A DNA stretch of 64,000 nt, taken from Bradyrhizobium roseum. GTDB taxonomy: Bacteria; Pseudomonadota; Alphaproteobacteria; Rhizobiales; Xanthobacteraceae. Below the pieces are notes generated by a model, which saw only the letters and a list, made by a program, of their open reading frames with translations, was not told the origin of the DNA and ran no database searches. The translations under genes and the position numbers were made by a program. This document shows positions 53,694-64,000 of the stretch, piece by piece. Each line of letters opens with the position of its first letter. Positions within the stretch are counted from its first letter, which is position 1. The DNA lies in the NCBI RefSeq assembly GCF_030413175.1, contig NZ_CP129212.1, positions 6,052,450 to 6,116,449 of the forward strand. Direction: 5' to 3'.

Positions 53694-54674
53694 TTACCGC
53701 CGCTTCGCCATCACATCCGGATTGACCACATTGATCGGCGTGCCGGCGGCATAGGCCACGATCTGATCGAAGATATCCGTGAACTGGATTTCGTATTCGT
53801 CCTGCGTGACGTAGCCGAGATGGGGCGTGCAGACCACGTTGTCCATGGTCAGCAGCGGATCGTTGACGTCGCGAAGCGGTTCTTTTTCGTAGACGTCGAC
53901 GGCCGCCATGCCGGGCCGACCGGCGCGCAGCGCATTGACAAGCGCGTTGGGCTCGATCAGCGGCGCGCGGCTGGTGTTGACCAGCAGCGCCGAAGGCTTC
54001 ATGCGCGCGAGGTCTTCCGCCGTGACGATGCCGCGCGTGGCATCGACCAGACGCATGTGCAGAGAGAGCACGTCGCATCGTTCGAAGAACTCGGCCTTGC
54101 TGGCCGCGGTTTCATAGCCGTCGGCACGGGCCTTCGCCATGGCCGGCTCGCGCGCCCATACCAGCACATTCATGCCGAACGCGCTGCCGTAACCGGCGAC
54201 GACGGCGCCGATCCGCCCGTAGCCGTAGATGCCGAGCGTCTTGCCGCGCACCGAGTAGCCGACGCCGATCTGCCATTTGCCGGCCTTCAGCGCCGCCATC
54301 TGCTGCGGAATCGCGCGCATCGCCGCCAGGACCAGCCCCCAGGTGAATTCCGCCGTCGCGTAGGACGGCGTGTCGGCGTGCTGGCCCGAGGATACGACAA
54401 TGCCGAGCCGGGTACAGGTATCGATGTCGATATGCGGAAAGACGCTGCGCTGGCTGATCAGCTTCAGTTTCGGCAGCCGTTCCAGCAGCGGCGTGCGGAT
54501 CTGCGTGCGCTCGCGGATCAGCACCAGCGCCTCGGTATCCTGCATGCGCTCTGCCAGCACATCGACATCCTGAACGTGATCGTTCCAGATGGTGACGTCG
54601 TGGCCGGCGAGTTTTTTGAAACAATCGAGGGTGCGCACCGTGTCGAAATAATCGTCGAGGATCGAGACCTGCAC
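53694..54674 (-). CDS. D-2-hydroxyacid dehydrogenase, NAD-dependent
   Basis: A 326-residue enzyme of the phosphoglycerate dehydrogenase superfamily. NAD-binding motif [18 protein letters not shown]; active-site Arg in [13 protein letters not shown], Glu in [11 protein letters not shown] and His in [12 protein letters not shown]. The substrate is unknown (a 2-hydroxyacid or glyoxylate-type acid). It starts 23 bases after the FKBP gene ends, in the same direction. Confidence 0.9.
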   Translation of the reverse strand: MQVSILDDYFDTVRTLDCFKKLAGHDVTIWNDHVQDVDVLAERMQDTEALVLIRERTQIRTPLLERLPKLKLISQRSVFPHIDIDTCTRLGIVVSSGQHADTPSYATAEFTWGLVLAAMRAIPQQMAALKAGKWQIGVGYSVRGKTLGIYGYGRIGAVVAGYGSAFGMNVLVWAREPAMAKARADGYETAASKAEFFERCDVLSLHMRLVDATRGIVTAEDLARMKPSALLVNTSRAPLIEPNALVNALRAGRPGMAAVDVYEKEPLRDVNDPLLTMDNVVCTPHLGYVTQDEYEIQFTDIFDQIVAYAAGTPINVVNPDVMAKRR

Positions 54675-54697
54675 GATGCGCCTCCGCGATTGCGCGG

Positions 54698-55159
54698 TTA
54701 TTTCACGGCCAGCAGTTCGACATCGAACATCAGCGTCGCGTTCGGCGGGATGACGCCGCCGGCGCCGCGCGCGCCATAGCCGAGTTCAGGCGGAATGATC
54801 AGCGTGCGCTTGCCGCCGACCTTCATCGAACCGACGCCCTCGTCCCAGCCGCCGATCACCTGCCGAACGCCGATCTTGAACTCGAACGGCTCATTGCGGT
54901 CAACGGAAGAGTCGAACTTCTTGCCCTTCTGGCCGTTTTCGTAAAGCCAACCGGTATAATGCATCACGCAGGTCTGGCCGGTCTTCGGCGTGGCGCCGGT
55001 GCCTTCCTTGCTGTCGATGATCTGCAAACCTGAAGCTGTCGTCATGGGCTTTTTTCCTGCGGTCTGGGCCGATGCCAGTTCGGTGACGATCGGCGTGGCA
55101 ACCGCGGCCGCCACGGCGGCAAGAGCGGTCTGGAGTATCGTGCGTCGGGAAGATCGCAT
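54698..55159 (-). CDS. Exported FKBP-type peptidyl-prolyl isomerase
   Basis: A 153-residue periplasmic prolyl isomerase. The signal [20 protein letters not shown] has twin Arg, so Tat export is possible. The FKBP domain has [38 protein letters not shown] and [20 protein letters not shown], all family motifs. The ATG at 55159 places the signal at the N-terminus; an upstream frame to 55222 is probably not translated. Confidence 0.9.
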   Translation of the reverse strand: MRSSRRTILQTALAAVAAAVATPIVTELASAQTAGKKPMTTASGLQIIDSKEGTGATPKTGQTCVMHYTGWLYENGQKGKKFDSSVDRNEPFEFKIGVRQVIGGWDEGVGSMKVGGKRTLIIPPELGYGARGAGGVIPPNATLMFDVELLAVK

Positions 55160-55243
55160 CTCAATGCACCTCGTTCGAGAGACGGACGTCTCTAGCCCAA
55201 GGTGGGCCGTTTCCATAGCCATTTTTCGGAGGACGGCTATGTT

Positions 55244-56488
55244 TCAGCCGGCCTTGCCGCCATCGCGATCAATCGCGAAATCGCTGAGCAACGGCGAGGT
55301 TTTGCCGGCGATCAGATCGCCGATCAGGCGTGCGGCCAGAAAGCTGAACGTGATGCCGTTGCCGCCATAGCCATAGGCCGCGTAAACGCCCTTGGCGCCC
55401 GGCACCGGACCGATCAGCGGCAAGCCGTCTTTGGTGGTATCGAATGTCCCCGCCCAGCGAAATTCGATGTCGGGCTTCGCAGCCGGCCAGAGCGCCGCGA
55501 GCCTTCGCGCCAGCACGCGCGATTTCTCGGGGATCGCGCGGTCGCGCGCCTCCGGTTCGATAATTTCCGTGCTGTCCTCGCCGCCGATGATGATCCGCCC
55601 CGCTGCGGTGGTTCGCGCATAGAGATAATCTTTCGCATCCTCCCAGATCAGCGTGCCGTCGTTCCAGATATTTTGCGGCTGCGGTACGGTCGCAATCGCC
55701 CAGCTTGACGACACCTCATGCACGGTCGAGCGAACGATGTCCGGCATCACGTAACCGGTGGCAAGCACGACGGAGCGCGCCTCGATCTCGCGATCGTTGG
55801 CCAGACCGACACTGACCGAACGGCCCGCGGTATCGAATGAAACGGCGTCTGCTTCGAACAACCGCGCACCGCGCGAAAGCGCCGTCCGTAGCAGGCCATG
55901 CGACAGCTTCATGGGATCGGCATCGGCCGCGCCCGGCGAGATGATCGCACCGGCACGCGCGATGCCAAAGCGCTCCAGCAGCATGGCATGGTCGATGAAA
56001 TCGCCGGGCAGGCCGGCGCGGGCCCTCCAGCGATGCTCTTCCACCAGCTCGGCGCTGCCTTCCCCCGCCGCAAGATACAGCGAATCCTTGTCGCGGAGGT
56101 CGCACGCGATACCAAGCCGCCAGACCAGCGATTGGAGCCCGGCGACGGCATCGCGGCTGGCGCGATAGGCGCGTGATGCGCGATCGAAGCCATAGATCTC
56201 GCTCAGTTCGCGGAGTGGCCGGTCGATTTCCCACAACAACATGGATGTGGAGGCCGCCGTGCTGCCGAGTCCGGGCAACTCGCGATCGACGATGATGACG
56301 TCGAGGCCTTGCCGCGTCAGGCGTTCGGCGACCAGCGATCCCGTAATGCCGGCGCCGACGATCAGCGCATCGCATGAGAGGCTCTCGACGAGGTCACGGC
56401 GGGACGGATGGGATGATGTCGCGAACCACGGCGACCGGCCGCCGCGCAGATCGGCCTGTTCGCTATCGTCTGAATCGAGAATGGTGAT
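55244..56488 (-). CDS. FAD-dependent amine/amino-acid oxidoreductase (DAO family), with no standard start codon
   Basis: About 414 residues. The frame contains a full N-terminal FAD motif ALIVGAGITGSLVAERLTRQ preceded by DLRGGRSPWFATSSHPSRRD, and later WAGTFDTTKDGLPLIGP and YAAYGYGGNGITFSFLAARL, typical of DAO/glycine oxidase relatives. Between the preceding in-frame stop and the FAD motif there is no ATG, GTG or TTG. An AGAGGT site (56499-56494) followed after 6 bases by ATC at 56488 is the best start, as if an ATG had become ATC. A TTG at 56278 would delete the FAD motif. So the gene is translated from a rare start, is damaged, or carries a sequence error. Confidence 0.72.
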   Translation of the reverse strand: MTILDSDDSEQADLRGGRSPWFATSSHPSRRDLVESLSCDALIVGAGITGSLVAERLTRQGLDVIIVDRELPGLGSTAASTSMLLWEIDRPLRELSEIYGFDRASRAYRASRDAVAGLQSLVWRLGIACDLRDKDSLYLAAGEGSAELVEEHRWRARAGLPGDFIDHAMLLERFGIARAGAIISPGAADADPMKLSHGLLRTALSRGARLFEADAVSFDTAGRSVSVGLANDREIEARSVVLATGYVMPDIVRSTVHEVSSSWAIATVPQPQNIWNDGTLIWEDAKDYLYARTTAAGRIIIGGEDSTEIIEPEARDRAIPEKSRVLARRLAALWPAAKPDIEFRWAGTFDTTKDGLPLIGPVPGAKGVYAAYGYGGNGITFSFLAARLIGDLIAGKTSPLLSDFAIDRDGGKAG

Positions 56489-56596
56489 GGCTGACCTCTG
56501 AAAACAAGCGGCTGTCAGCAGTCATGCGATCAGCACCGGCCCGCCGCTCTAACGAAAGCGACGGGCCATGGTTCCATAGGTGCAGATAACAGCGCC

Positions 56597-58183
56597 TCAA
56601 TACCCCAGCGCACAGCCGTCCTTGCGGGGATCGGAGCCGCCGGTCAGCGTACCCTTTTCCCAGTCGATCCAGATCGCCTGGCCGCCGCCGAGCGGGCCGA
56701 CCACGCTGGTGGTCTTGTGTCCAATCTTCTTCAGGCCCTCGACGATCTCGGCCGGCACGCTGTCCTCGAGCTGGTAGACGCCCTCGTAATGCAGGCCGCG
56801 CGGCATATCGATGGCTTCCTGCACGTCGCAGCCATAGTCGAGGATGTTGCTCAGGACGTGGCTCTGGCCCACCGGCTGATACTGCCCGCCCATCACGCCG
56901 AACGGCATCACGGCGCGGCCGTTCCTGGTCGCAAGGCTCGGAATGATGGTGTGCAGCGGCCGCTTGCCCGGCGCGATGCAGTTCGGGTGGCCAGGCTGGA
57001 TGCGGAAGCCGCCGGCGCGGTTCTGCAAGAGGACGCCGGTCTTGTTGGACACGATTGCCGAGCCGAAGGAATGCGCGATCGAGTTGATGAACGAGCAGAC
57101 GTTGCGGTCCTTGTCGACCACGGTGATGTACACCGTGGACGGATTCATCGGCGGCGCGACGTTCGGCAGGTCGAGCAGCCTGTCCATCTTGATGTTCTTG
57201 ATGTGCTCTTCGGCGAATTCCTTGGCGAGGATGCCGGCAACATCGACATGCACCTGGGCGGGATCGCCGATGTACTGCTCGCGCATCATGTAGGCGATGC
57301 GCGCGGCTTCGGCTTCCAGATGGAAGCGCTCGACGCTGAGCGGCTTGAACTTGGTCAGCTCGAAACGCGACAGGATATTCAGCATGACCAGCATGGTGAT
57401 GCCGGGGCCGTTCGGCGGGCACTGCCAGACGTCATGGCCCTTGTACATGGTGCCGATCGGCGAGGTCGTTTCGGTCGAGTGCGCGGCAAAATCTTCCAGC
57501 GTATGCAGGCCGCCGATGCCGCGCAGCGTATCCACCATGTCGGCGGCGATCTCGCCGCTGTAGAACGCATCGCGGCCGTTCTTGGCGATCGCGCGCAGCG
57601 TCTTGCCGAGTTCGGGTTGGCGGATCACGTCGCCGGCTGCCGCGGGCTTGCCGTGCGGCAACAGATAGCGCTCGGTGTTGGTGCCGTTCTTCAGTTTCTC
57701 GAACTGGTTCTTCCAGTCGAAGGCGATGCGGGGCGCGACGACATAGCCTTCCTCCGCGGCCTTGATCGCGGGCTGCAGCAGGGTGTCGAAACCCATCTTG
57801 CCGTGGTCGCGCAGGATCGTGTCCCAGGCGTCGATCGCGCCGGGAATGCTCACCGCGTGCGCCGAGGTCAGCGGCACCGAGTTGATCTTGCGCTCCAGGT
57901 ACCACTCGGCCGTCGCCGCCATCGGCGCGCGGCCGGAGCCGTTATAGGCGACGATCTTGCCCTCGCCCTTGGGCTGGATCAGCGCAAAGCAATCGCCTCC
58001 GATACCGGTCGATTGCGGCTCGATCACCCCGAGCAGCGCACAGGCCGCAACCGCGGCATCCGCCGCCGTGCCGCCGGCGCGCATCACATCGATGGCGACC
58101 AGCGCGGCATCCGGGTGCGAGGTCGCCACCATCGCGTTCTGGGCATGGACCGTGGAGCGGCCGGCGAAATGGAAATTCCTCAT
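56597..58183 (-). CDS. ggt: Gamma-glutamyltransferase
   Basis: A 528-residue Ntn-hydrolase family enzyme. N-terminal AMVATSHPDAALVAIDVMRA then GGTAADAAVAACALLGVIEP and STGIGGDCFALI match; the autoprocessing Thr is in NPSTVYITVVDKDRN, with FINSIAHSFGS and GPLGGGQAIWIDW after it. No signal peptide is seen, so it appears cytoplasmic, as in a group of bacterial GGT-like proteins acting on amides or glutathione-type substrates. Confidence 0.9.
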   Translation of the reverse strand: MRNFHFAGRSTVHAQNAMVATSHPDAALVAIDVMRAGGTAADAAVAACALLGVIEPQSTGIGGDCFALIQPKGEGKIVAYNGSGRAPMAATAEWYLERKINSVPLTSAHAVSIPGAIDAWDTILRDHGKMGFDTLLQPAIKAAEEGYVVAPRIAFDWKNQFEKLKNGTNTERYLLPHGKPAAAGDVIRQPELGKTLRAIAKNGRDAFYSGEIAADMVDTLRGIGGLHTLEDFAAHSTETTSPIGTMYKGHDVWQCPPNGPGITMLVMLNILSRFELTKFKPLSVERFHLEAEAARIAYMMREQYIGDPAQVHVDVAGILAKEFAEEHIKNIKMDRLLDLPNVAPPMNPSTVYITVVDKDRNVCSFINSIAHSFGSAIVSNKTGVLLQNRAGGFRIQPGHPNCIAPGKRPLHTIIPSLATRNGRAVMPFGVMGGQYQPVGQSHVLSNILDYGCDVQEAIDMPRGLHYEGVYQLEDSVPAEIVEGLKKIGHKTTSVVGPLGGGQAIWIDWEKGTLTGGSDPRKDGCALGY

Positions 58184-58366
58184 CGCGAGAGCTTTCTTGA
58201 AAGGCGGTTCTGGAGTGTCCGGCGGGTTTGCGGACGGTCCTTCGTGGGACGGTTATTGGCATATTCATCCCCTGCGGGGCAATGGCTGGCATGCCAAGGG
58301 CAATGCGCGGAATACGCAGGGCTTTGCGGGGTTTCCCCTGCCCGGCCTGCCTGATAAATGGTCGCC

Positions 58367-59119
58367 ATGCCGTTCAAGGTCGCCGCCCTCTACCAATTCG
58401 CCGCCCTGCCGGACTTCCGGGAGTTGCGCGAGCCGCTGCGCGCACTCGCGGCGGGGCTTGGGATCAAGGGCAGCGTGCTGCTGGCCCATGAGGGCATCAA
58501 CGGCACGGTGGCGGGCAGCGATGATGGCATCGACGCGTTCGTTTGGGAGTTGCAGCACGGGCCCCTGTTCGGCGGCCGGCTCGACAATCTCGAACTCAAG
58601 TATTCGACCGCTACCGGGATGCCGTTCCAGCGGCTGAAGGTCCGCCTGAAGAAAGAGATCGTGACGCTCGGGGATACCGCCGTCGATCCAACGCAGCTTG
58701 TCGGCACGTATGTCGAACCATCGGACTGGAATGCTCTGATATCCGCGCCCGACACGCTCGTGATCGATACCCGCAACGCCTTCGAGGTCGCGATGGGCAC
58801 TTTCGAGGGCGCTATCGACCCCGGCATAAAGAGTTTTGGGCAGTTCAAGCAGTTCGCAGCGGAGAAACTCGACCCCGCGAAGCATCGCAGGATCGCCATG
58901 TTCTGCACCGGCGGTATCCGCTGCGAGAAAGCCAGCGCCTATCTGCTGGCCCGCGGATTCGACGAGGTCTATCACCTCAAGGGCGGCATCCTGCGCTATC
59001 TCGAAGGCGTGCCGGAACAGGACAGCCGCTGGCGCGGCGAGTGCTTTGTATTCGATGAACGTGTGGCGCTTGGCCACGGCCTGCGGCAGCGACCACCGGA
59101 CGATGGCCCCCATGAGTGA
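58367..59119 (+). CDS. trhO: tRNA uridine 5-oxyacetic acid(34) hydroxylase TrhO (rhodanese-type)
   Basis: A 250-residue member of the YceA/TrhO family, which hydroxylates U34 in some tRNAs. The N-terminal ferredoxin-like part has [18 protein letters not shown], and the rhodanese part has [19 protein letters not shown] and the active-site loop [16 protein letters not shown] with Cys. An ATG at 58358 three codons upstream is the alternative start. The end overlaps slyX by 8 bases. Confidence 0.93.
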   Translation: MPFKVAALYQFAALPDFRELREPLRALAAGLGIKGSVLLAHEGINGTVAGSDDGIDAFVWELQHGPLFGGRLDNLELKYSTATGMPFQRLKVRLKKEIVTLGDTAVDPTQLVGTYVEPSDWNALISAPDTLVIDTRNAFEVAMGTFEGAIDPGIKSFGQFKQFAAEKLDPAKHRRIAMFCTGGIRCEKASAYLLARGFDEVYHLKGGILRYLEGVPEQDSRWRGECFVFDERVALGHGLRQRPPDDGPHE

Positions 59120-59327
59120 TCTTGACGCACTGCGCGAGCGTATCGACGGGTTGGAAATCCGACTGGCTTATCAGGATGAGTCCATCGAGACGCTGAACCA
59201 GACGATAACCGCGCAGTGGGCGCAGATCGACCGGCTGACGCGCCAGATTACCGAGCTGAAAGAGCGGCTTCAGGAAGCCGAAAGCAACGTGCCGGGCGCG
59301 GTGAACGAGCGGCCGCCGCATTATTAA
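59112..59327 (+). CDS. slyX: SlyX family protein
   Basis: A 71-residue coiled-coil protein: [40 protein letters not shown] and a C-terminal RPPHY, the conserved end of SlyX. Role unknown. It overlaps the trhO stop, so the two are translated together. An in-frame ATG lies three codons earlier. Confidence 0.92.
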   Translation: MSDLDALRERIDGLEIRLAYQDESIETLNQTITAQWAQIDRLTRQITELKERLQEAESNVPGAVNERPPHY

Positions 59328-59348
59328 TTGGAAGGTCACAAGAAAAAA

Positions 59349-59368
59349 CGGCCTCCCGCAGGAGGCCG
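59349..59368. terminator. Intrinsic terminator, mainly for the leftward small genes
   Basis: CGGCCTCC, loop CGCA, GGAGGCCG. On the minus strand the stem is followed by TTTTTTCT, a good U-tract, so it ends the transcript of the two small genes at 59405-59779. It may also stop slyX transcripts. Confidence 0.85.
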
Positions 59369-59404
59369 CACTCAACGGTTCTCGTATCCATCGGCTGCGT
59401 CCGC

Positions 59405-59539
59405 TCATCCGCGCATGGTGAACCACACCGCCATGACCACAACGACGCCAAGAACAACGGCCCACACCAGCGGTGAAACCTTCTTGTCACCGCCACTGCG
59501 CGGCGAGTCGTTGGCGGCGTGATTGAACTCGGTCTTCAT
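59405..59539 (-). CDS. 44-residue single-helix membrane peptide
   Basis: A very small gene: MKTEFNHAANDSPRSGGDKK then VSPLVWAVVLGVVVVMAVWF and TMRG. One membrane helix at residues about 21-41, N-terminus polar. It starts 21 bases after the 72-residue gene ends and is followed by the terminator at 59349-59368, which supports a real two-gene unit. Function unknown. Confidence 0.65.
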   Translation of the reverse strand: MKTEFNHAANDSPRSGGDKKVSPLVWAVVLGVVVVMAVWFTMRG

Positions 59540-59560
59540 CGCCCGGCCCGCCGTTCCATA

Positions 59561-60945
<1,385 letters not shown>

Positions 60946-60970
60946 GGGCTAGCCGCGTCGCCGCAGTACC

Positions 60971-62119
60971 TCACACCGGCGCGGACGGATCCACCGGAAG
61001 GCCCATGAAGACGCGCCCGGTGAATTCATAGGTCGGCGGCGCAACCATGATGTGCTGCGTGGCCACATGGCCGTCGCGAAAGCGGCGCTGCAGCGGCGAG
61101 GACAGGAACACCGACGAGCCGCCGCCGAGGTCATACATGCTGCGCGCGACATCGGCCGCCGTGCGGGTCGCGTGGGTGGCAGCCAGACGAATCGCGGCGC
61201 GGTGCCGCATTTCGATGGCGCCGCTCTGGCGCGCCAATTGCCAGGCCTCGTCGACCGCTTCGTAGAAGAAGGCACGCGCCGAGCGCAGATTGGCTTCAGC
61301 GACGGCAAGCGTCGACTGCGCACTATGGCGTTCGGCCAATGTGCGGCGCGAGCCCAGCGGTTGCTTGCCGCCGGCCAGTTCCACGAGATCCTCGATGGCG
61401 CCGCGGGCATTGCCGAGTGCGACCGCCGCAATGCCGAGCGCCAGCAGACCAAAAAACGGGAACGCATAAAGCGCACCGGATGCGACCGGAGCATCGTAGG
61501 ACACCGCGCGCTCGCGCGGCACGGCCAAGTTGGAGACGACCATCTCGCCCGAGCCGGTGCCGCACAGGCCCGACGAATGCCAAGTGTCGTTCAAGGTAGC
61601 CGCTTCCGCAGGAAAGATCAGGCGGCGCTCTTCCGGCATTCCGTTCGCAAGCTTTCGCAGTCCACCGTTTTCAGTGACCAGGGCGCCGCCGATCAGCCAC
61701 CGGCAATTGGCGGAGCCCGAAGCCCATGCCCAGCGGCCATTCAGGAGATAGCCGTCGCCGTCAATTTCGGCTTTCCCCATCGGCGCGAACACGCCGCCGA
61801 CGATGCAATCCGCGGGGCCGAAGATCTCCCGCGCCAGGGGCGTCGGCAGATAGGCCGCCGTCACGCCAGAGGTCGCGCCGATCATCACGCACCAGCCGAC
61901 GGAAGCGTCCGCCGCGCCGACGGCCTCGATCGCCCGCAGCATCGCCGCCGGTTCCAACTCCAGCCCGCCAGCCTCCTTCGGTACGGCCATCCGGAAAAGG
62001 CCCGCCGCAGCCAGGGATCGCGCCAGATCCGCCGGCAAGCGACGCGCCTGCTCGATCTCCGTCGCCCGGGCACGGATGGCCGGAACCAGTTCGTGGATGG
62101 CGGCAAGGGTGTCGGCCAT
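60971..62119 (-). CDS. Acyl-CoA dehydrogenase-like flavoprotein (HsaA/monooxygenase type)
   Basis: A 382-residue protein with the acyl-CoA dehydrogenase fold in the group of flavin-dependent hydroxylases (HsaA, DszC, HpaB-like). LRAIEAVGAADASVGWCVMI, GRWAWASGSANCRWLIGGAL, WHSSGLCGTGSGEMVVSNLA and SMYDLGGGSSVFLSSPLQRR fit this group. The substrate is unknown. It follows the GMC gene by 8 bases, so the two form an operon. Confidence 0.86.
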   Translation of the reverse strand: MADTLAAIHELVPAIRARATEIEQARRLPADLARSLAAAGLFRMAVPKEAGGLELEPAAMLRAIEAVGAADASVGWCVMIGATSGVTAAYLPTPLAREIFGPADCIVGGVFAPMGKAEIDGDGYLLNGRWAWASGSANCRWLIGGALVTENGGLRKLANGMPEERRLIFPAEAATLNDTWHSSGLCGTGSGEMVVSNLAVPRERAVSYDAPVASGALYAFPFFGLLALGIAAVALGNARGAIEDLVELAGGKQPLGSRRTLAERHSAQSTLAVAEANLRSARAFFYEAVDEAWQLARQSGAIEMRHRAAIRLAATHATRTAADVARSMYDLGGGSSVFLSSPLQRRFRDGHVATQHIMVAPPTYEFTGRVFMGLPVDPSAPV

Positions 62120-62127
62120 GTGATGCG

Positions 62128-63741
62128 CTACCGCGCGTCCTCCAAAATCATGTCCGACGCCTTTTCCGCGATCATGATGGTTGGCGCGTTGGTGTTGCCC
62201 GACATCAGGTCCGGCATGATCGACGCATCGACCACGCGCAGACCTTCGATGCCGCGCACGCGCAGGCGCTGGTCGACGACGGCAAGCGCGTCGCTGCCCA
62301 TGCGGCAGGTCGAGGTCGGGTGATACACCGTGCTGCCGGTGCGGCGGCAGTAATCCAGCACCTCGTCGTCGCTCTGCACTTTAGGACCGGGATCGACCTC
62401 AGCGACCGCGTAGGCCTTCAGCGCCGGCGCGGCGAGTATCTTGCGTAGAATGCGGATGCCGTCGATGAAGGCGCGGCGATCGGTTTCGGTCGCGAGATAG
62501 TTGATGCGGATTTCCGGCGGCACCGCAGGGTCCGCGCTCTTGATCCGCAGCGAGCCGCGGCTTTCCGGACGCAACTGGCAAACCGAGGATGAGAAGCCCG
62601 AGAGCGCATGAAGTTTCTCGCCCATCTTGTCGGTCGAGAACGGCAGGAAGTGAATCTGGATGTCCGGCGACGCCAGCCGCGGGCTGGTCTTGAAGAACGC
62701 GCCCGAGGTGCCCGCGGCAATCGTCAGCGGTCCCTTGCGGAAGGCTGCGTACTGAAGTCCCGCCATCATCTTGCGGATCGGATGGTTGACGACGTCATTG
62801 AGCGTGACCTTCTGCGCGCAGCGCGTAACCAACCGAACCTGCATGTGGTCCTGCAGATCATTGCCGACGCCGGGCGCGTCGAGCACGATCTCGATGCCGT
62901 GCTGCCTCAGCAGGTCCGCAGGCCCCACGCCGGAGAGCTGCAGCAATTGCGGCGAGTTGTACGCGCCGCTGGAAACCAGGATTTCCTTGCGCGCCCGCGC
63001 CGTGCGCACGCTACCTTCCTGCTTGTATTCGACCGCCTTGGCGCGCTTCCCTTCAAACAGGATGCGCTGCGCCAACGCTGAGGTCTCGACATGCAGGTTA
63101 GAGCGACTCCTCGCCGGGCGCAGATAAGAATATGCCGTGCTGGCGCGACGTCCCCGGCTCGTCGTGGTCTGGAAGAATCCAGCGCCTTCCTGGGTCGCGC
63201 CGTTGAAATCCGGATTGGTCGGTATGCCGGCTTCGGCGGCGGCGACAACGAAGGCTTCCGACAGGGGATCATGGTGCCGCCAGTCCGATACCGGCAACGG
63301 GCCGCCGCTGCCGTGGTATTTGTCGGGCCCGCGCTGCTGGTTCTCGGCTTTCTTGAAGTAGGGCAGCACGTCGTCATAGCCCCAGCCGGCGTTGCCGCGC
63401 TGGCGCCAGCGATCGTAATCCTCCTGCTGGCCCCGCACATAGAGCAGGCCGTTGATCGAGCTCGACCCGCCCAGCACTTTTCCGCGCGGTTGAAACACCT
63501 GCCGGCCGTTCAAGCCCGGCTCCGGCTCAGTCTGGTACATCCAATTGACGGATTTTTCCTTGAACAGCTTTCCGTAGCCGAGCGGTACGTGGATCCAGAG
63601 GTTGCTGTCCTTCGGTCCGGCTTCCAGCAGCAAGACGGAGTGCTTGCCGTCGGCGCTCAGGCGGTTGGCGAGCACACATCCGGCCGAGCCGGCGCCGACG
63701 ATGACATAGTCGAATTCGGAAGCGTCATTGTTATTGTTCAT
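62128..63741 (-). CDS. GMC-family oxidoreductase (choline dehydrogenase-like)
   Basis: A 537-residue FAD alcohol oxidase/dehydrogenase. FAD motif YVIVGAGSAGCVLANRLSAD near the N-terminus; GMC signature PRGKVLGGSSSINGLLYVRG; second signature SGAYNSPQLLQLSGVGP; active-site His in VYHPTSTCRMGSDALAVVD. The ATG at 63741 has GGAG before it; the frame to 63795 is extra. It precedes the acyl-CoA-dehydrogenase-like gene, so both may act on one alcohol or terpenoid-type substrate. Confidence 0.91.
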   Translation of the reverse strand: MNNNNDASEFDYVIVGAGSAGCVLANRLSADGKHSVLLLEAGPKDSNLWIHVPLGYGKLFKEKSVNWMYQTEPEPGLNGRQVFQPRGKVLGGSSSINGLLYVRGQQEDYDRWRQRGNAGWGYDDVLPYFKKAENQQRGPDKYHGSGGPLPVSDWRHHDPLSEAFVVAAAEAGIPTNPDFNGATQEGAGFFQTTTSRGRRASTAYSYLRPARSRSNLHVETSALAQRILFEGKRAKAVEYKQEGSVRTARARKEILVSSGAYNSPQLLQLSGVGPADLLRQHGIEIVLDAPGVGNDLQDHMQVRLVTRCAQKVTLNDVVNHPIRKMMAGLQYAAFRKGPLTIAAGTSGAFFKTSPRLASPDIQIHFLPFSTDKMGEKLHALSGFSSSVCQLRPESRGSLRIKSADPAVPPEIRINYLATETDRRAFIDGIRILRKILAAPALKAYAVAEVDPGPKVQSDDEVLDYCRRTGSTVYHPTSTCRMGSDALAVVDQRLRVRGIEGLRVVDASIMPDLMSGNTNAPTIMIAEKASDMILEDAR

Positions 63742-63834
63742 TGGTCTCCCCGCGCGCGACCCGAAACAGGTAGCGGGACCGTCACGGACGGTCAATCGCC
63801 AGACGGTCGCGGGCGGGAAGAAGCGGTGACGCCG

Positions 63835-64000
63835 CTATTTTGCGAGTTTCAAAAAGTCCGGCGGCCGGCGCTCGGCGAACGCGGTGAAGGCTTCCCGCGC
63901 CTCGGCGGTTTGCAGGCGCGCGGCGAACTGCGCGCTTTCCACCTTGATCTGTGCCATCAGCACTTCCGGATTGCGCATCAGCCGTTTTGTGGTGCTGACC
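63835..64000 (-). CDS. Enoyl-CoA hydratase family protein (C-terminal end)
   Basis: The last 54 codons of a crotonase: KRLMRNPEVLMAQIKVESAQ, FAARLQTAEAREAFTAFAER, then RRPPDFLKLAK. The pattern of a C-terminal helix with E/A-rich repeats and ERRPPDF is typical of enoyl-CoA hydratases. The gene begins outside the window. Confidence 0.82.
   Translation of the reverse strand, partial: VSTTKRLMRNPEVLMAQIKVESAQFAARLQTAEAREAFTAFAERRPPDFLKLAK

Overview
The window reads as a chromosomal segment of a high-GC alphaproteobacterium, most likely Bradyrhizobium or a close relative in the Nitrobacteraceae. Three things point there: strongly G/C-ending codons, a glycerol locus in the order glpR-D-S-T-P-Q-U-V as known from rhizobia, and several families of intergenic palindromic repeats typical of that group. 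No rRNA, tRNA, integrase, transposase or CRISPR array was recognised. The genus is inferred from style and gene order, not from a marker gene.

Layout. 1-3.7 kb: the start of an ABC permease, a low-complexity small protein, an OmpR-type response regulator with its histidine kinase, and a zinc-ribbon protein. 4-9.5 kb: a lytic transglycosylase, then a thiamine operon (TPP riboswitch, thiO-thiS-thiG-thiE-thiC). 9.5-14.8 kb: an accessory island of lower GC. It holds a two-gene cassette of unknown function (the second gene encodes a four-helix membrane protein), a decayed second copy of the thiC 3' end, a large SIR2/P-loop ATPase gene that looks like an anti-phage defence protein, and a repeat-dense stretch. 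14.8-16.8 kb: an SPFH protein and an old yellow enzyme. 17-25.8 kb: the glycerol ABC transporter, glpD and the DeoR-type regulator. 26-33.3 kb: small secreted proteins, then a beta-oxidation operon (fadE, thiolase, fadJ, thioesterase).

33.5-47 kb: an SMP-30 lactonase, a voltage-sensor-type potassium channel with a zinc-ribbon tail, an L,D-transpeptidase, a flavin reductase, an RND efflux operon (adaptor, pump, TetR) with a clear promoter/operator, an MFS transporter and a YcaQ-type DNA glycosylase. 47-54 kb: an OmpA-like protein behind a CRP/FNR-type site, a PMT-family glycosyltransferase, a FecR/outer-membrane-barrel pair, VOC, crotonase, cupin and CsbD proteins. 54-64 kb: a hydroxyacid dehydrogenase, FKBP, an amine-type FAD oxidase without a normal start codon, gamma-glutamyltransferase, trhO-slyX, two tiny proteins, hemE, an acyl-CoA-dehydrogenase-like enzyme, a GMC oxidoreductase and the end of a crotonase.

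The most interesting region is 9.5-13.8 kb. The active thiC 3' end and a decayed, mostly synonymous copy of it at about 11.1-11.25 kb bracket the unknown two-gene cassette. This suggests insertion or gene-tail replacement at thiC. The SIR2-ATPase gene lies next to it and converges on it. Other points worth attention are the complementary loss of catalytic motifs in the two glycerol-transporter ATPases, the TetR operator laid over the -35 of the efflux promoter, and the class-II-like CRP/FNR site before the OmpA gene.
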